Shown: positions 36,668 through 45,180, counted from the stretch's first letter. The stretch: DNA of 64,000 nt from Blastococcus sp. TBT05-19 (GCF_003319095.1 NZ_QOHI01000006.1:124001-188000); one strand, 5' to 3'. The notes: a model not told the origin generated them from the sequence alone. Numbers and translations: made by a program.

Positions 36668-36699
36668 GGACGACGACGGCGACTCAGCCGTCGTCGTCC
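36668..36699. terminator. Bidirectional hairpin terminator
   Basis: A 13-bp perfect stem (arms at 36668-36680 and 36687-36699) with a six-base loop GACTCA. It separates the convergent ABM-like gene and the acidic lipoprotein gene, whose stop lies in the loop, so one arm is also coding. There is no T tract, as is usual in high-GC actinobacteria. Confidence 0.7.
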
Positions 36700-36878
36700 T
36701 CGTCCTCTTCCTGCTCGTCCTCACCGGAGCCGCCCGAGCCGCCCTCATCCTCGTCCTGCTCGTTCTCCGTCATGCCGGGGCCGTCCTCGCCGGACTCCCC
36801 ACCCATACCGGCGCAACCGGTCAGGCCGAGCCCGATCGCGAGCCCGAGCGCGGCCAGCTTCTTCTGGTGTCGTCGCAC
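36684..36878 (-). CDS. Small acidic lipoprotein
   Basis: 64 residues from a GTG at 36878. The N-terminus RRHQKKLAALGLAIGLGLTG ends in the lipobox LTGC. The mature part is almost wholly Gly, Ser, Glu and Asp (for example GEDEQEEDEDDDG), an unfolded acidic tail that could bind cations or fill the space near the membrane. It begins 14 bases after the acyl-CoA dehydrogenase stop on the same strand and may be the last gene of that operon. Alternatively it has its own promoter inside the dehydrogenase 3' end. Confidence 0.65.
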   Translation of the reverse strand: MRRHQKKLAALGLAIGLGLTGCAGMGGESGEDGPGMTENEQDEDEGGSGGSGEDEQEEDEDDDG

Positions 36879-36892
36879 GACTCCGTCCTCTC

Positions 36893-37966
36893 TCAGACGA
36901 TCCGCGTCAGCGCCGGCCAGAGACCGTCGCCGCCGTCGGCCAGCAGACCAGACGCCAGCACCCGCGACCACACGAGCTCGCTGCCCGCCTCGTCGCGCCA
37001 CGACCACAGCCGCCGCGTCAGGTGGTGCAGCTTGTGCTCCTGGGTGAACCCGATCGCGCCGTGCACCTGGTGCGCCAGCCGCGCCACGACCTCGACCGCG
37101 GCACCGGCCCGCACCTTGGCGGCGGCCGCGGCGAGGACGACGTCGGGCGACCCGCGGTCCAGCGCCTGCACCGCGGCGTCCACCAGCGCCGTTACCGCGA
37201 CCACCTCGCCGGCCATCTCGGCCAGCTCCATCTGGATCGCCTGGAACTTGCCCAGCGGCCGGCCGAACTGGTGCCGCTCGCCGGCGTACTGCACCGTCCA
37301 GTCGAGCACCCGCTCCAGCGCCGCCGCCAGCTGCACCGACCGCGCCAGCGCGAACCGGGCGCGGACCTCAGAAGCCTGCGCCGCCGTGAGCAGCGCCCCC
37401 GACGTCCCGACCTGGTCGAGCACCAGGGTCCCGCGCGGCTCACCGGCCAGGTTGAAGCCGTCACCCGCCGGCAGGGACGACGCGTCGACCAGCGCCAGCA
37501 CCGCCCCCGTCACGCCGGAGGGAGCGGGCGCGAGGACGACGACGTGCTGCGCAGCCCCCGCCCAGGCGACGTTGGGCACCGTCCCGCTCAGCGTGAACCG
37601 GCCCGGCCCGTCGCCGTTGTCCACCGGGTGCACGCTGACCGCGTCCCCGATCGCGAACGTGGTCGGCAGCTCCGGCGAGGGCAGCTCCAGGTCGGCGACG
37701 AGCAGCGCGGGCAAGGCCACCAGCAGCTGCTCGGCCACCGGCACCGCAGCCGCGCCTGCGGCGAGCGTCCGCACGATCGCCACCGCGTCGGCCAGCTCGC
37801 CACCGGAGCCACCGGCCTCCTCGGGCAGCCCCACGCCGGTCAGCCCGGCGTCGGCCAGCGCCGACCAGAGGCCGGAGTCCCACCGCCGCTCCGCCGTCAG
37901 CACGAACGGCTCGAAGCCGGTGAGGATGTCCCGGACGGTCTCGACCACCAGGTCCTGATCAGCCAT
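36893..37966 (-). CDS. Acyl-CoA dehydrogenase family protein (beta-like subunit)
   Basis: 357 residues from the ATG at 37966. Family features include DAGLTGVGLPEEAGGSGGEL near 40-60, the FAD-region helix AGERHQFGRPLGKFQAIQME near 255, and the C-terminal HQVHGAIGFTQEHKLHHLTR. It is shorter than catalytic dehydrogenases and the catalytic glutamate position is not obvious. This fits the paired ACAD arrangement of actinobacteria (FadE-type alpha2beta2 enzymes for steroid or branched acyl-CoA), in which one partner is catalytically reduced. The ATG overlaps the stop of the upstream dehydrogenase by one base, so the two are co-translated. Confidence 0.85.
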   Translation of the reverse strand: MADQDLVVETVRDILTGFEPFVLTAERRWDSGLWSALADAGLTGVGLPEEAGGSGGELADAVAIVRTLAAGAAAVPVAEQLLVALPALLVADLELPSPELPTTFAIGDAVSVHPVDNGDGPGRFTLSGTVPNVAWAGAAQHVVVLAPAPSGVTGAVLALVDASSLPAGDGFNLAGEPRGTLVLDQVGTSGALLTAAQASEVRARFALARSVQLAAALERVLDWTVQYAGERHQFGRPLGKFQAIQMELAEMAGEVVAVTALVDAAVQALDRGSPDVVLAAAAAKVRAGAAVEVVARLAHQVHGAIGFTQEHKLHHLTRRLWSWRDEAGSELVWSRVLASGLLADGGDGLWPALTRIV

Positions 37967-39126
37967 CAGCGCAGCCCCAGCCCTCGCGCCACGATCCCGC
38001 GAAGGATCTCGTTCGTCCCGCCCCGCAGCGTGAAGCCGGGCTGGTGCAGCTGCGCCTCGGCCAGCGCCCGCGCCAGCGGGTCCGGCGAGTCCAGCGACGG
38101 CGTCACGTCCACCACCCGCCGCACCTCGTCGATGACGTCGGCCTCGAACGTCGTCCCCACGTCCTTGACCAGCGCCGCCGGGATGTTCGGCAGCTCGCCC
38201 CGGTCCAGCGCCGCCGCGATCCGCAGCGACATCTGCCGCAGCGCCAGCGCCCGCGCCGACAGCCGGCCCAGCGCGACCAGCTGCGCAGGATCGCCGGTGT
38301 CGACAACTCGACGTCCGAACTCGGCGAGAAGCGGATATGTCGACAGGAACCGCTCCGGTCCCGACCGCTCGAAGGCGAGCTCCGCGGTCACCTGGTGCCA
38401 CCCGTCGCCCTCGGTGCCCAGCAGCATGTCGCCGGGGACGACGACGTCCTCGAACACGACCTCGTTGAAGTGGTGCCCGCCGTCCAGGATGCGGATCGGG
38501 TTCACCGTGATGCCCGGCAGCGACAGGTCGATGAGCAGCTGCGACAGGCCCGCGTGCCGGCTCGCGGGATCGGCCGGCGAGGTGCGCACCAGCACGATCC
38601 CGTAGTGCGACTCGTGCGCGTTCGACGTCCACACCTTGGCGCCGTTGACCACCCAGTCACCGGACTCGTTGCGGGTCGCCTTCGTGCGGATCGAGGCGAG
38701 GTCGGAGCCCGAGTCGGGCTCGCTCATCCCGATCACGAAGTAGCACTCGCCGCGGGCGATGCGCGGCAGGATCTCCTGCCGCTGCTTCTCGGTGCCGTAG
38801 CGCAGCAGGTTCGGCCCGGACTGCCGGTCGGCGATCCAGTGCGCCGCGACCGGAGCACCGGCGGCGAGCAGCTCCTCGGTGACGGCGTAGCGCTCCATCG
38901 CCGTGCGCTCGTGCCCGCCGTACTCCTTGGGCCACGTCATGCCGAGCCATCCGCGCTCGCCCAGCTTCCGCGAGAAGTCCGGGTCGACGCCGGACAGCCA
39001 GGTGTCCACGTGCGTGCGGAACGTGCCCGCCGCGAGCTCGGCGGCGAGGAACTCGCGCACCTCCGCCCGCACCTGCTCGGCGGCCTCGGACCGTGGCGCG
39101 GGCGCCAGCGACAACGAGTTGCTCAT
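37966..39126 (-). CDS. Acyl-CoA dehydrogenase (alpha-like subunit)
   Basis: 386 residues from the ATG at 39126; a GTG at 39138 is the alternative. The sequence has WLGMTWPKEYGGHERTAMER, the flavin-binding YFVIGMSEPDSGSDLASIRT, WVVNGAKVWTSNAHESHYGI and the C-terminal TLRGGTNEILRGIVARGLGL, all typical of full-length ACADs. It would oxidise an acyl-CoA to the 2-enoyl-CoA with electrons passed to ETF. Together with the downstream short ACAD it probably forms a heteromeric FadE-type enzyme. Substrate unknown; steroid side-chain or branched acids are the usual partners of such pairs. Confidence 0.9.
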   Translation of the reverse strand: MSNSLSLAPAPRSEAAEQVRAEVREFLAAELAAGTFRTHVDTWLSGVDPDFSRKLGERGWLGMTWPKEYGGHERTAMERYAVTEELLAAGAPVAAHWIADRQSGPNLLRYGTEKQRQEILPRIARGECYFVIGMSEPDSGSDLASIRTKATRNESGDWVVNGAKVWTSNAHESHYGIVLVRTSPADPASRHAGLSQLLIDLSLPGITVNPIRILDGGHHFNEVVFEDVVVPGDMLLGTEGDGWHQVTAELAFERSGPERFLSTYPLLAEFGRRVVDTGDPAQLVALGRLSARALALRQMSLRIAAALDRGELPNIPAALVKDVGTTFEADVIDEVRRVVDVTPSLDSPDPLARALAEAQLHQPGFTLRGGTNEILRGIVARGLGLR

Positions 39127-39195
39127 GCGACTCCCCACGTCGGGACGGCTGTGCTCACCCGCCGTTGTACACGGGTGTCCCGGGGGAACCGCGCG

Positions 39196-39735
39196 TCAGG
39201 GTCGGGCGGACGCCGTCCAGCGCGCCCGCGCCTCCCGGACGACGGCGTACAGCGGGTGGGCGCGGTTGTCCGCCTGGTTCAGCGGCGGGGTGAGCCGCTC
39301 GATCACCGCGGCCTCGACGTCCCACGGCGCCGGGTGCACCGCCCAGGTCAGCGACAGGTGCTCGCGCATCCACGCGCTCAGCCGCTGCTCGTCGGCCGGC
39401 TCCAGCACCGTGCGGCTGGTCCACCGGGTCCGGTAGCCCTGGCTGTCGGTCAGCAGCGCCGCCAGCGACCGGCGCAGGGTCGAGCTCCCCGTGTTGCCAC
39501 CCGCGTGGTTGCCCAGCACCCGGCTGCGCAGGCTCGCCCGCGACGTCGTCCGGCTCGGTGCGATCCCGACGTAGAGCAGCTCCAGCGCAACCGTCGGGTG
39601 CGCCGGCCCTGGGATGCCCGGCACGGCACCGGCCGGCGCCCACCACGCGTACAGCCCCGGCTCGGCCGGCACCTCCCCGGCCGCGGTGGGCAGCGGCACG
39701 AGGGTGCTCAGCAACCGGTCGGCGACGTCGTCCAC
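39196..39735 (-). CDS. GIY-YIG-like nuclease family protein
   Basis: 179 residues. The two strands of the GIY-YIG fold are visible as GLYAWWAPAGAVP near 27 and LELLYVGIAPSR near 50. The conserved arginine helix follows as SRASLRSRVLGNH, and a late acidic residue appears in WDVEAAVIERLTPPLN, with the family's Asn. GIY-YIG domains cut DNA or RNA in repair, introns and restriction. This stand-alone form is common in actinobacteria and its target is unknown. It lies 60 bases from the dehydrogenase operon on the same strand. Confidence 0.75.
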   Translation of the reverse strand: MDDVADRLLSTLVPLPTAAGEVPAEPGLYAWWAPAGAVPGIPGPAHPTVALELLYVGIAPSRTTSRASLRSRVLGNHAGGNTGSSTLRRSLAALLTDSQGYRTRWTSRTVLEPADEQRLSAWMREHLSLTWAVHPAPWDVEAAVIERLTPPLNQADNRAHPLYAVVREARARWTASARP

Positions 39736-39744
39736 CGCGCGAGC

Positions 39745-40053
39745 CTAGGACGGCGGCGGCGCGTCCTCCGACGACGAACCGCGGGTGAGCGCGCGCAGCT
39801 CGGTGACGACGTCGGTGGCGACGGTGCCCAGCGAGGTCAGCGCCTCGGTGACCAGCCGCCGCACGCCGAGGATGTCCAGCGCCAGCGCGGACCCCACCCC
39901 GGCCCCGGTCTCCAGCCCGCCGAGCTCGCCGCTGGCCGGCGCCCGCTCGGCCAGCTCCGGTGACCAGCGCATGGCGTCCCCGGACATCGACCAGTCACCG
40001 GTGGCGCCGTCGATCGCGTCGGCGACGGGATTGAGGTGAGCCGAAGAGTCCAT
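39745..40053 (-). CDS. Small hypothetical protein
   Basis: 102 residues from the ATG at 40053. It begins MDSSAHLNPVADAIDGATGD, has a central amphipathic region (LALDILGVRRLVTEAL) and ends in a Ser/Pro tail. No family recognised. It is nine bases upstream of the GIY-YIG-like gene and 68 bases downstream of the phosphatase gene, so it could be co-transcribed with either. Confidence 0.5.
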   Translation of the reverse strand: MDSSAHLNPVADAIDGATGDWSMSGDAMRWSPELAERAPASGELGGLETGAGVGSALALDILGVRRLVTEALTSLGTVATDVVTELRALTRGSSSEDAPPPS

Positions 40054-40121
40054 GACCGCCCCCTGCCGGAGTCGGGCTCCATGGTGCCCCCGAACGGCGG
40101 CGCCGGGAAGCGGGTCGGCGC

Positions 40122-42371
40122 TCAGATCCGGGTGAGCGCGAGCAGGGCGATGTCGTCGGGCCGGTGCTCCCCGGCCATCTCCGCGAGCAGCCGGTCGCAG
40201 AGCGCGTCGGGGTCCGCCGAGCACGCCCGTGCCGCCACCTCCAGCAGCCGCGCCAGCCCCGCGTCGATGTCGGCGTCCCGGCTCTCCACCAGCCCGTCGG
40301 TGTAGAGCACGAGCGTCGACCCCGCCTCCAGCACCCCGGCCCACTCCTCCGCCGGCTCGGCGGCCGGCGGAGCACCGAGCATCCGGGTCGGCCGCACCGG
40401 CAGGAACGACGCCGTCCCACCCGTGCACAGCAGCGGCGGCAGGTGCCCGGCCGACGCCACCCGCACCTCACCGGACCCCGGATCCAGGATGCCGAACAGC
40501 GCCGTCGCCATCCGCTGCACGCCCAGCAGCGACCAGCTCCCCTGCAGCCGTTCGATCAGCGCGCTGGGCGACGGCCGGTCGGCCAGGTGCGTCCGGCACA
40601 CCGCGCGCAGCTGGCCCATGGTCGCCGCCGCGGTGATGTCGTGCCCGACGACGTCGCCCACGGCCAGCCCGAGCAGACCGCCGGGGAGGGCGACGACGTC
40701 GTAGAAGTCGCCACCCACCGACACCCCCTGCGTCGCCGCCACGTAGCGCACCGCCGTCCGCAGCCCCGGGATCGGCGGCGGATCGGTGGGCAGCAGGCTC
40801 TCCTGCAGGGTGTGCGACGTCCGCGACTCCAGCTCGAACCGCTGCGCCTTGTCCACCACCTGCGAGACCTGCAGCGCCAGCTGCTCGGCCACCTCGACGT
40901 CGGCCGCGGTGAACGGCCGCCGGTGCCGGTCGGCGGCGAAGGTGAGGACGCCGAGCCGCCGTCCGTCGATCGACAGGGGCACGCTCACCACGGCGGCCAG
41001 CTCGAGCTCGCGCACCGTCTCGCGCTGCAGCCCGTCCAGCGTCATCGACACCACGTCCTGCTCGTCGACGTCGCGCACCCACTGCGTCCGGCCCTCGCGC
41101 AGCGCCCGGAGCCCCGGGTGGTGGCCGGTCTGCGCCGGCAGCTGCTGGGCCCGCAGCCGGTCCAGCAGCTCCTGCCGGGCCGGGTCGCGGTGCCGCGCCG
41201 CCTCCCGCGTCGTCCCCTGCTCGGTGACCAGGTCGATCACGCAGATGTCGGCCAGCCGCGTCACGGCGAGCTCGGCCAGCCCCGCCACCATGTCCTCGAC
41301 GCCCCCCGCGTCGGCCATCAGCCGGGCGGCGTCCAGCAGGAACGACGCCCGCTCGGCCTGGCGCGCCGTCTCCAGGTGCAACCGCACCCGCTCCAGCGCC
41401 TGACCGGCCTGCCGCCCCAGCGTGTACAGCAGGTCGATCTCGCTCGGGGCCATCACCCGCACCTCGCCGGGCTCGACCAGGCTGATCAGCTGGCCGGGCG
41501 CGGCATCTCCCAGCGCGAGCACCAGCACGCCGAGCCGCTTGCTGTCCGCCGACACCGGCACGATCACCAGCTCCGTGAGGCCGCTGGCCACCATCGCCGC
41601 GGCCAGCTCCGACTGGTCCCGGCGCAGCCGCGGATCGAGCACGATCGAGCGCACGCCCTGGGCCATCTCCAGCGCCAGCCGGCTGCCGGCCGCCTCGCGC
41701 AGCCGGCGCAGCAGCTCCCGCGACAGCCCCTCGGAGTGCACCGGCCGCAGCGCGGGCAGCTCCGGGTCGCCGGCCTCCCCCTGCACGAGCACCAGCGCCG
41801 CGCCGCGGGCCTTCATCGCCGCCCGGCTCCGCGCCACGATGACCGAGGCGACGTCCTCCTCCGTGGTCGCCGCGGCGAGGTCGAAGACGACCTTCTGCAC
41901 GGTGCGCGAGCGCGCCTCGGACTCCTCCGCCAGCCGCTGCGCGGCCAGCAGCTCCCGCTCGTAGCGCCGGCGGGCGGTCGCCTCGAACAGCGTCGCCCGC
42001 ACCAGCTGCGGCGCCCCGTCCGGCCCGCGCAGCTCCACCGCGTTCAGCAGGCAGGGCAGCAGCGACCCGTCCAGGCGCTGGACGTCGATCGCGATCTCCC
42101 GCACCGCGCCCTGCATGCGCAGCAGCGGCACCAGGTGCGTCTCGTGGAACACCTTGCCGCCGACGCTGAGCAGGTCCTGGAAGCGGGTGCCCATCAGGTC
42201 CTCGGGACGCCGGCCGGTCCAGGCGCAGAACGTCCGGTTCGCCTTGACGATCCGCCCGTCGGGGAGCGTCGACAGGTAGCCCATCGGGGCGTTCTCGTAC
42301 AGGTCGGCCGGGTCGTCCTCCAGCAGCCGGTCCAGCTGGGCCGCCGGCTCTCCCCCGCCCGGATCGCTCAT
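40122..42371 (-). CDS. PAS-GAF SpoIIE-type serine phosphatase (RsbP-like)
   Basis: 749 residues. A PAS domain at about 20-130 (YENAPMGYLSTLPDGRIVKA) is followed by a coiled linker and two GAF-like domains (about 155-320 and 345-500). The PP2C/SpoIIE phosphatase comes last: GGDFYDVVALPGGLLGLAVG, DVVGHD with metal aspartates, and LVLYTDGLVESRD. It lies 10 bases downstream of an RsbQ-like hydrolase, as in Bacillus rsbQP, where RsbP dephosphorylates the STAS antagonist during energy stress. The likely targets here are STAS proteins such as the one at 55354. Compared with Bacillus RsbP it is much longer because of the GAF insertions, so more than one signal may be read. Confidence 0.88.
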   Translation of the reverse strand: MSDPGGGEPAAQLDRLLEDDPADLYENAPMGYLSTLPDGRIVKANRTFCAWTGRRPEDLMGTRFQDLLSVGGKVFHETHLVPLLRMQGAVREIAIDVQRLDGSLLPCLLNAVELRGPDGAPQLVRATLFEATARRRYERELLAAQRLAEESEARSRTVQKVVFDLAAATTEEDVASVIVARSRAAMKARGAALVLVQGEAGDPELPALRPVHSEGLSRELLRRLREAAGSRLALEMAQGVRSIVLDPRLRRDQSELAAAMVASGLTELVIVPVSADSKRLGVLVLALGDAAPGQLISLVEPGEVRVMAPSEIDLLYTLGRQAGQALERVRLHLETARQAERASFLLDAARLMADAGGVEDMVAGLAELAVTRLADICVIDLVTEQGTTREAARHRDPARQELLDRLRAQQLPAQTGHHPGLRALREGRTQWVRDVDEQDVVSMTLDGLQRETVRELELAAVVSVPLSIDGRRLGVLTFAADRHRRPFTAADVEVAEQLALQVSQVVDKAQRFELESRTSHTLQESLLPTDPPPIPGLRTAVRYVAATQGVSVGGDFYDVVALPGGLLGLAVGDVVGHDITAAATMGQLRAVCRTHLADRPSPSALIERLQGSWSLLGVQRMATALFGILDPGSGEVRVASAGHLPPLLCTGGTASFLPVRPTRMLGAPPAAEPAEEWAGVLEAGSTLVLYTDGLVESRDADIDAGLARLLEVAARACSADPDALCDRLLAEMAGEHRPDDIALLALTRI

Positions 42372-42381
42372 GGCACCCCGC

Positions 42382-43182
42382 TCACCGATCGAGGAAGGCC
42401 CGGATCGCGGCGGCCGTCTCCTCCGGCGCCGACAGCTGCGGCACGTGCCCGGTGGCCGCGAGGCGCACCAGCTCGCTGCCGGGGATGCACCGGTGCACGT
42501 ACTCCCCCACGACGTCCGGGGCGATCGCGTCGTCGCTGCACTGCAGGATCAGCGTGGGCACGGCCACGCCGGGCAGGTCCGCGCGGTTGTCCGACAGGAA
42601 AGTCACGCGGGCGAACTGGCGGGCGATGTCGGGCGCGGTGCGGCAGAAGCTGTTGGTCAGCTCGGCGGCCAGGTCGGGGCGGTCGGCGTTGCCCATGATC
42701 ACCGGGGCCATGTCGGCCGACCAGCCCAGGTGGTTGCTGTCGAGGGCGTCGAGCAGGCCGGCGATGTCGGTGCGGCTGAACCCGCCCACGTACTCGCCGT
42801 CGTCGACGTACCGGGGGCTCGGGCCGATCAGGACCAGCGCCCCGACGAGCTCCGGCGCCCGGTGGTGGGCCAGCACCGCCATCATCGCCCCGACCGAGTG
42901 CCCGACCAGGACGACGTCGCACAGCCCCAGCTCGCGGCAGATCTCCACGATGTCGCCGGCGTACCCGTCGAGCGACCCGTACTTCTCGGGGTCGTACGCG
43001 GAGAGGTCCGACCGGCCCGCGCCGACGTGGTCGAAGAGCACCACCCGGTGGTCGCGCTCGAACTCCGCGGTCACGTGCCGCCACATGGTCTGGTCGCAGC
43101 CGAACCCGTGCGCGAAGACCAGCGCGCGACCCGACGGGTCGCCGCTGACGGTCACCCGGTTGCGCTCCACGACGGTCCCCAC
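42382..43182 (-). CDS. rsbQ: RsbQ-like alpha/beta hydrolase
   Basis: 266 residues from the GTG at 43182, close to the 269 of Bacillus RsbQ. Similarity runs the full length: VFAHGFGCDQTMW, VVLFDHVGAGRSDL, YGSLDGYAGDIVEICRELGL, LVGHSVGAMMAVLA, IGPSPRYVDD and LQCSDDAIAP. The catalytic triad is visible as Ser in GHSVG, Asp in CSDDAI and His in TGHVPQL. In Bacillus, RsbQ is needed for its partner phosphatase RsbP to respond to energy stress. Gene order (Q then P, 10 bases apart) is the same here. In plants and fungi, relatives of this fold are strigolactone or karrikin receptors, so a small-molecule ligand is likely. Confidence 0.88.
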   Translation of the reverse strand: MGTVVERNRVTVSGDPSGRALVFAHGFGCDQTMWRHVTAEFERDHRVVLFDHVGAGRSDLSAYDPEKYGSLDGYAGDIVEICRELGLCDVVLVGHSVGAMMAVLAHHRAPELVGALVLIGPSPRYVDDGEYVGGFSRTDIAGLLDALDSNHLGWSADMAPVIMGNADRPDLAAELTNSFCRTAPDIARQFARVTFLSDNRADLPGVAVPTLILQCSDDAIAPDVVGEYVHRCIPGSELVRLAATGHVPQLSAPEETAAAIRAFLDR

Positions 43183-43347
43183 GCGGGCGACCGTAGTGGA
43201 CCCGGCGCCGCCTGTCGTCGCCCTGCGGAACGCCGGGAGGGCACGATTCGGTACCACCTGGCGGGTCACCCACGGTCACCTCCGCTCGACGCCCCGGCGC
43301 GGACCGCCGGGCGCTCCGGAGATCCGCATCGCTGCCGTCCCAGCCCC

Positions 43348-43377
43348 TGTCGCGGGCCCCGCGCACGGCCCTAACCT
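43348..43377 (+). promoter_or_regulatory. Promoter candidate for the hemerythrin-like gene
   Basis: TGTCGC (43348-43353) and TAACCT (43372-43377) are 18 bases apart. The -10 sits in the nonamer CTAACCTGC, which recurs before the genes at 28570 and 34501. The start codon is 51 bases downstream. Confidence 0.4.
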
Positions 43378-43428
43378 GCGCCGCATCCAGCTCCGCGAGG
43401 AGCCCCGGACGCCGAACGAGGTGCCGCC

Positions 43429-44178
43429 ATGACCGCCGCCGTCCTCCGCACGGTCACCCTCCCCGTGCCCCGCCCTCCCGTCGACGACGAGGAGCTCGCG
43501 ACCGCCCGCACCGGCCGCGCGAGCCGCTCCGAGCGGGTGCTGCACCAGATGGTGCGCCGGGAGCTGGCCACCCTCGCCGAGGTCGTCACGTGGGCCCCCG
43601 ACGGCGAGTGCGCGCGCACCGGCACGCTCACCTGCCACGCCGGGCTGATCGCCCGCGTGCTGCTGCACCACCACGCGGTGGAGCGCGAGGCGGTGTGGCC
43701 GGCACTGCTGCGCGCCGTCCCCGAACCCGAGCGGGACGACGCCGAAGCCGCGGTCGGAGCCTGGACGCTGGCCTGCTCGCGGATCGACGCCCGGCTGCGC
43801 GACCTGGACACCGCCGCGCGCCAGTGGTCGGTGGCCGGCAGCGCGGCGGCCCGCGACGGGTTCGCCCGCCTCTGCCGGGCGCTGGCCGACGACGTCGCCG
43901 CGCAGACCGCCGAGGAGGAGGCGACCCTGCTGCCCCTCCTCGACGCGCACCTGACCGACGCGGACTGGTCCGCGATCAGCCGCAGCGCGCGGTGCGGCCT
44001 GTCCGCCCGGCAGCGGCTGATCGTCGTCGGCCTGGCGCTGGAGGACTGCTGCGCCGGCGACCGGGCCCGCCTGCTCGGCGGGCTCCCGCGCGCGACGCGG
44101 CTGGCCTGGCGGCTCTACGGCGGGAGCCGCTACCGCGCCGCCGTCGTCCGGCTGCGCGGCGCACCGCCGGCGGTCTGA
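43429..44178 (+). CDS. Hemerythrin (HHE)-like domain protein
   Basis: 249 residues. The helix SRSERVLHQMVRRELATLAE, then LTCHAGLIARVLLHHHAVER, then EEEATLLPLLDAHLTDADW, gives the spaced His and Glu residues of a four-helix HHE cation-binding bundle (H, HHH...E, E...E). Such proteins bind a di-iron centre or sense oxygen and nitric oxide in actinobacteria. The C-terminal 70 residues (LEDCCAGDRARLLGGLP) are an extra region. The gene is divergent from rsbQ, with a plausible promoter between them. The expected iron-ligand count is incomplete by eye, so metal binding is likely but not certain. Confidence 0.75.
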   Translation: MTAAVLRTVTLPVPRPPVDDEELATARTGRASRSERVLHQMVRRELATLAEVVTWAPDGECARTGTLTCHAGLIARVLLHHHAVEREAVWPALLRAVPEPERDDAEAAVGAWTLACSRIDARLRDLDTAARQWSVAGSAAARDGFARLCRALADDVAAQTAEEEATLLPLLDAHLTDADWSAISRSARCGLSARQRLIVVGLALEDCCAGDRARLLGGLPRATRLAWRLYGGSRYRAAVVRLRGAPPAV

Positions 44179-44182
44179 CCGC

Positions 44183-44290
44183 TCAGTACCGCGACGTGCC
44201 GCACCCGGTGCAGCGCTTGCGCGCGGCGGACACCTCCTGCGTGCAGTTGTCGCAGACCCAGGTGGTCCGTTCCCTGGTGGCTGTGCTCAT
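44183..44290 (-). CDS. 35-residue zinc-ribbon miniprotein
   Basis: Reading the minus strand from the ATG at 44290 gives MSTATRERTTWVCDNCTQEV followed by a second Cys pair CTGCGTSRY and stop. It is a single W-x-C-x2-C ... C-x2-C zinc finger of the RanBP2/zinc-ribbon type, with almost nothing else. A strong ribosome site (GGGGGAGG) precedes the ATG by about six bases, which argues the ORF is real despite its size. It converges on the hemerythrin-like gene with a gap of four bases. Such tiny ribbons may bind RNA, ubiquitin-like folds or RNA polymerase; no role is known to me. Confidence 0.7.
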   Translation of the reverse strand: MSTATRERTTWVCDNCTQEVSAARKRCTGCGTSRY

Positions 44291-44315
44291 GGCTGCCTCC
44301 CCCTCGTCTCGAATT

Positions 44316-44340
44316 CATCCGGAACGCTAGGAACCGGATG
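44316..44340. repeat. 7-bp inverted repeat CATCCGG-N11-CCGGATG
   Basis: Perfect 7-base arms around an 11-base spacer that contains CTAG. It sits 26 bases upstream of the zinc-ribbon miniprotein start and 81 bases upstream of the hydrolase at 44421, so it could be an operator for one or both divergent genes. Confidence 0.4.
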
Positions 44341-44420
44341 TGTCCGGACGGTGACGCCGGAGTTGCGCTTCCGGGGCGGTCCGCCGATGAGTTCGTGCCC
44401 GCCTGACGGTCGGACCCGGT

Positions 44421-45089
44421 ATGACGACGTTCGTGCTGGTGCCCGGCGCCGGCGGTCGGTCCTGGTACTGGCACCGGCTTGTCGCCGAGCTGGAGCGCCG
44501 CGGTCACGAGGCGGTGGCGGTCGACCTGCCGGCGGACGACGAGACGGCGGGGCTCGACGCCTACGCCGACGCGGTGGCCGGCGCGATCGGTGACCGCGCT
44601 CCGGTGACCGTGGTGGCGCAGTCGATGGGCGGGCTCACCGCGCCGCTGGTGTGCGACCGGCGGCAGGTCGAGGCGCTCGTGCTGGTCAACGCCATGGTCC
44701 CGCGCCCGGGCGAGACCGGCGGCGAGTGGTGGACGGCGACCGGCCAGGGCCGGGCGCAGGCCGAGCACTGGGCCGCGCTCGGGCTGCCCGGGGAACCGGA
44801 CGAGGAGCAGGTCTTCCTGCACGACGTGCCCGCCGAGGTGCTGGCCACCGGCACCGACGACCTCGCGCAGTCCGGGCGCCCCTTCGAGGACCCCTGGCCG
44901 CTGCCCGCCTGGCCCGACGTCCCCACCCGGGTGCTCGCCGGCCGCGACGACCGGCTGTTCCCGCTGGAGTTCCAGCGGCGGATCGCCCGCGAGCGGCTCG
45001 GCCTGGACGTCGAGGAGGTGCCCGGCGGCCACTGCGTCGCGCTCAGCAGGCCCGTCGAGCTGGCCGAGGCGCTGACCGCCGCCCGCTGA
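44421..45089 (+). CDS. Alpha/beta hydrolase
   Basis: 222 residues. The N-terminus TTFVLVPGAGGRSWYWHRLV holds the oxyanion strand, the nucleophile elbow is VVAQSMGGLTAPLV (Ser), the acid is in VLAGRDDRLFPLEF and the base in VPGGHCVALSRP. Esterase-, lipase- or epoxide-hydrolase-like; the compact cap does not reveal the substrate. It lacks a signal peptide, so it is cytoplasmic. It precedes the HelD-like gene by 117 bases on the same strand, with an operator-like palindrome between them, so separate transcription is likely. Confidence 0.82.
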   Translation: MTTFVLVPGAGGRSWYWHRLVAELERRGHEAVAVDLPADDETAGLDAYADAVAGAIGDRAPVTVVAQSMGGLTAPLVCDRRQVEALVLVNAMVPRPGETGGEWWTATGQGRAQAEHWAALGLPGEPDEEQVFLHDVPAEVLATGTDDLAQSGRPFEDPWPLPAWPDVPTRVLAGRDDRLFPLEFQRRIARERLGLDVEEVPGGHCVALSRPVELAEALTAAR

Positions 45090-45166
45090 CGTGGCCGGTG
45101 CCACCTGCGTCGCGCATGACAGGACCGGGGAGTTCGGCGCAGGATGGGCGGTTGCGCCCCAGGCGC

Positions 45167-45180
45167 GGAGCACGTGCTCC
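45167..45180. promoter_or_regulatory. Perfect 14-bp palindrome GGAGCACGTGCTCC
   Basis: Self-complementary throughout, with an E-box-like CACGTG core. It lies 26 bases upstream of the TTG start of the HelD-like gene, a typical operator position. It does not match the rifamycin-associated element known to me for helR genes (an inverted repeat around CTTG/CAAG), nor the actinobacterial LexA box. Confidence 0.5.

Noticed and set aside
38044-39963. 639-codon plus-strand frame
   Set aside because: It covers two unrelated minus-strand genes (acyl-CoA dehydrogenase and GIY-YIG-like) and looks like shadow sequence.
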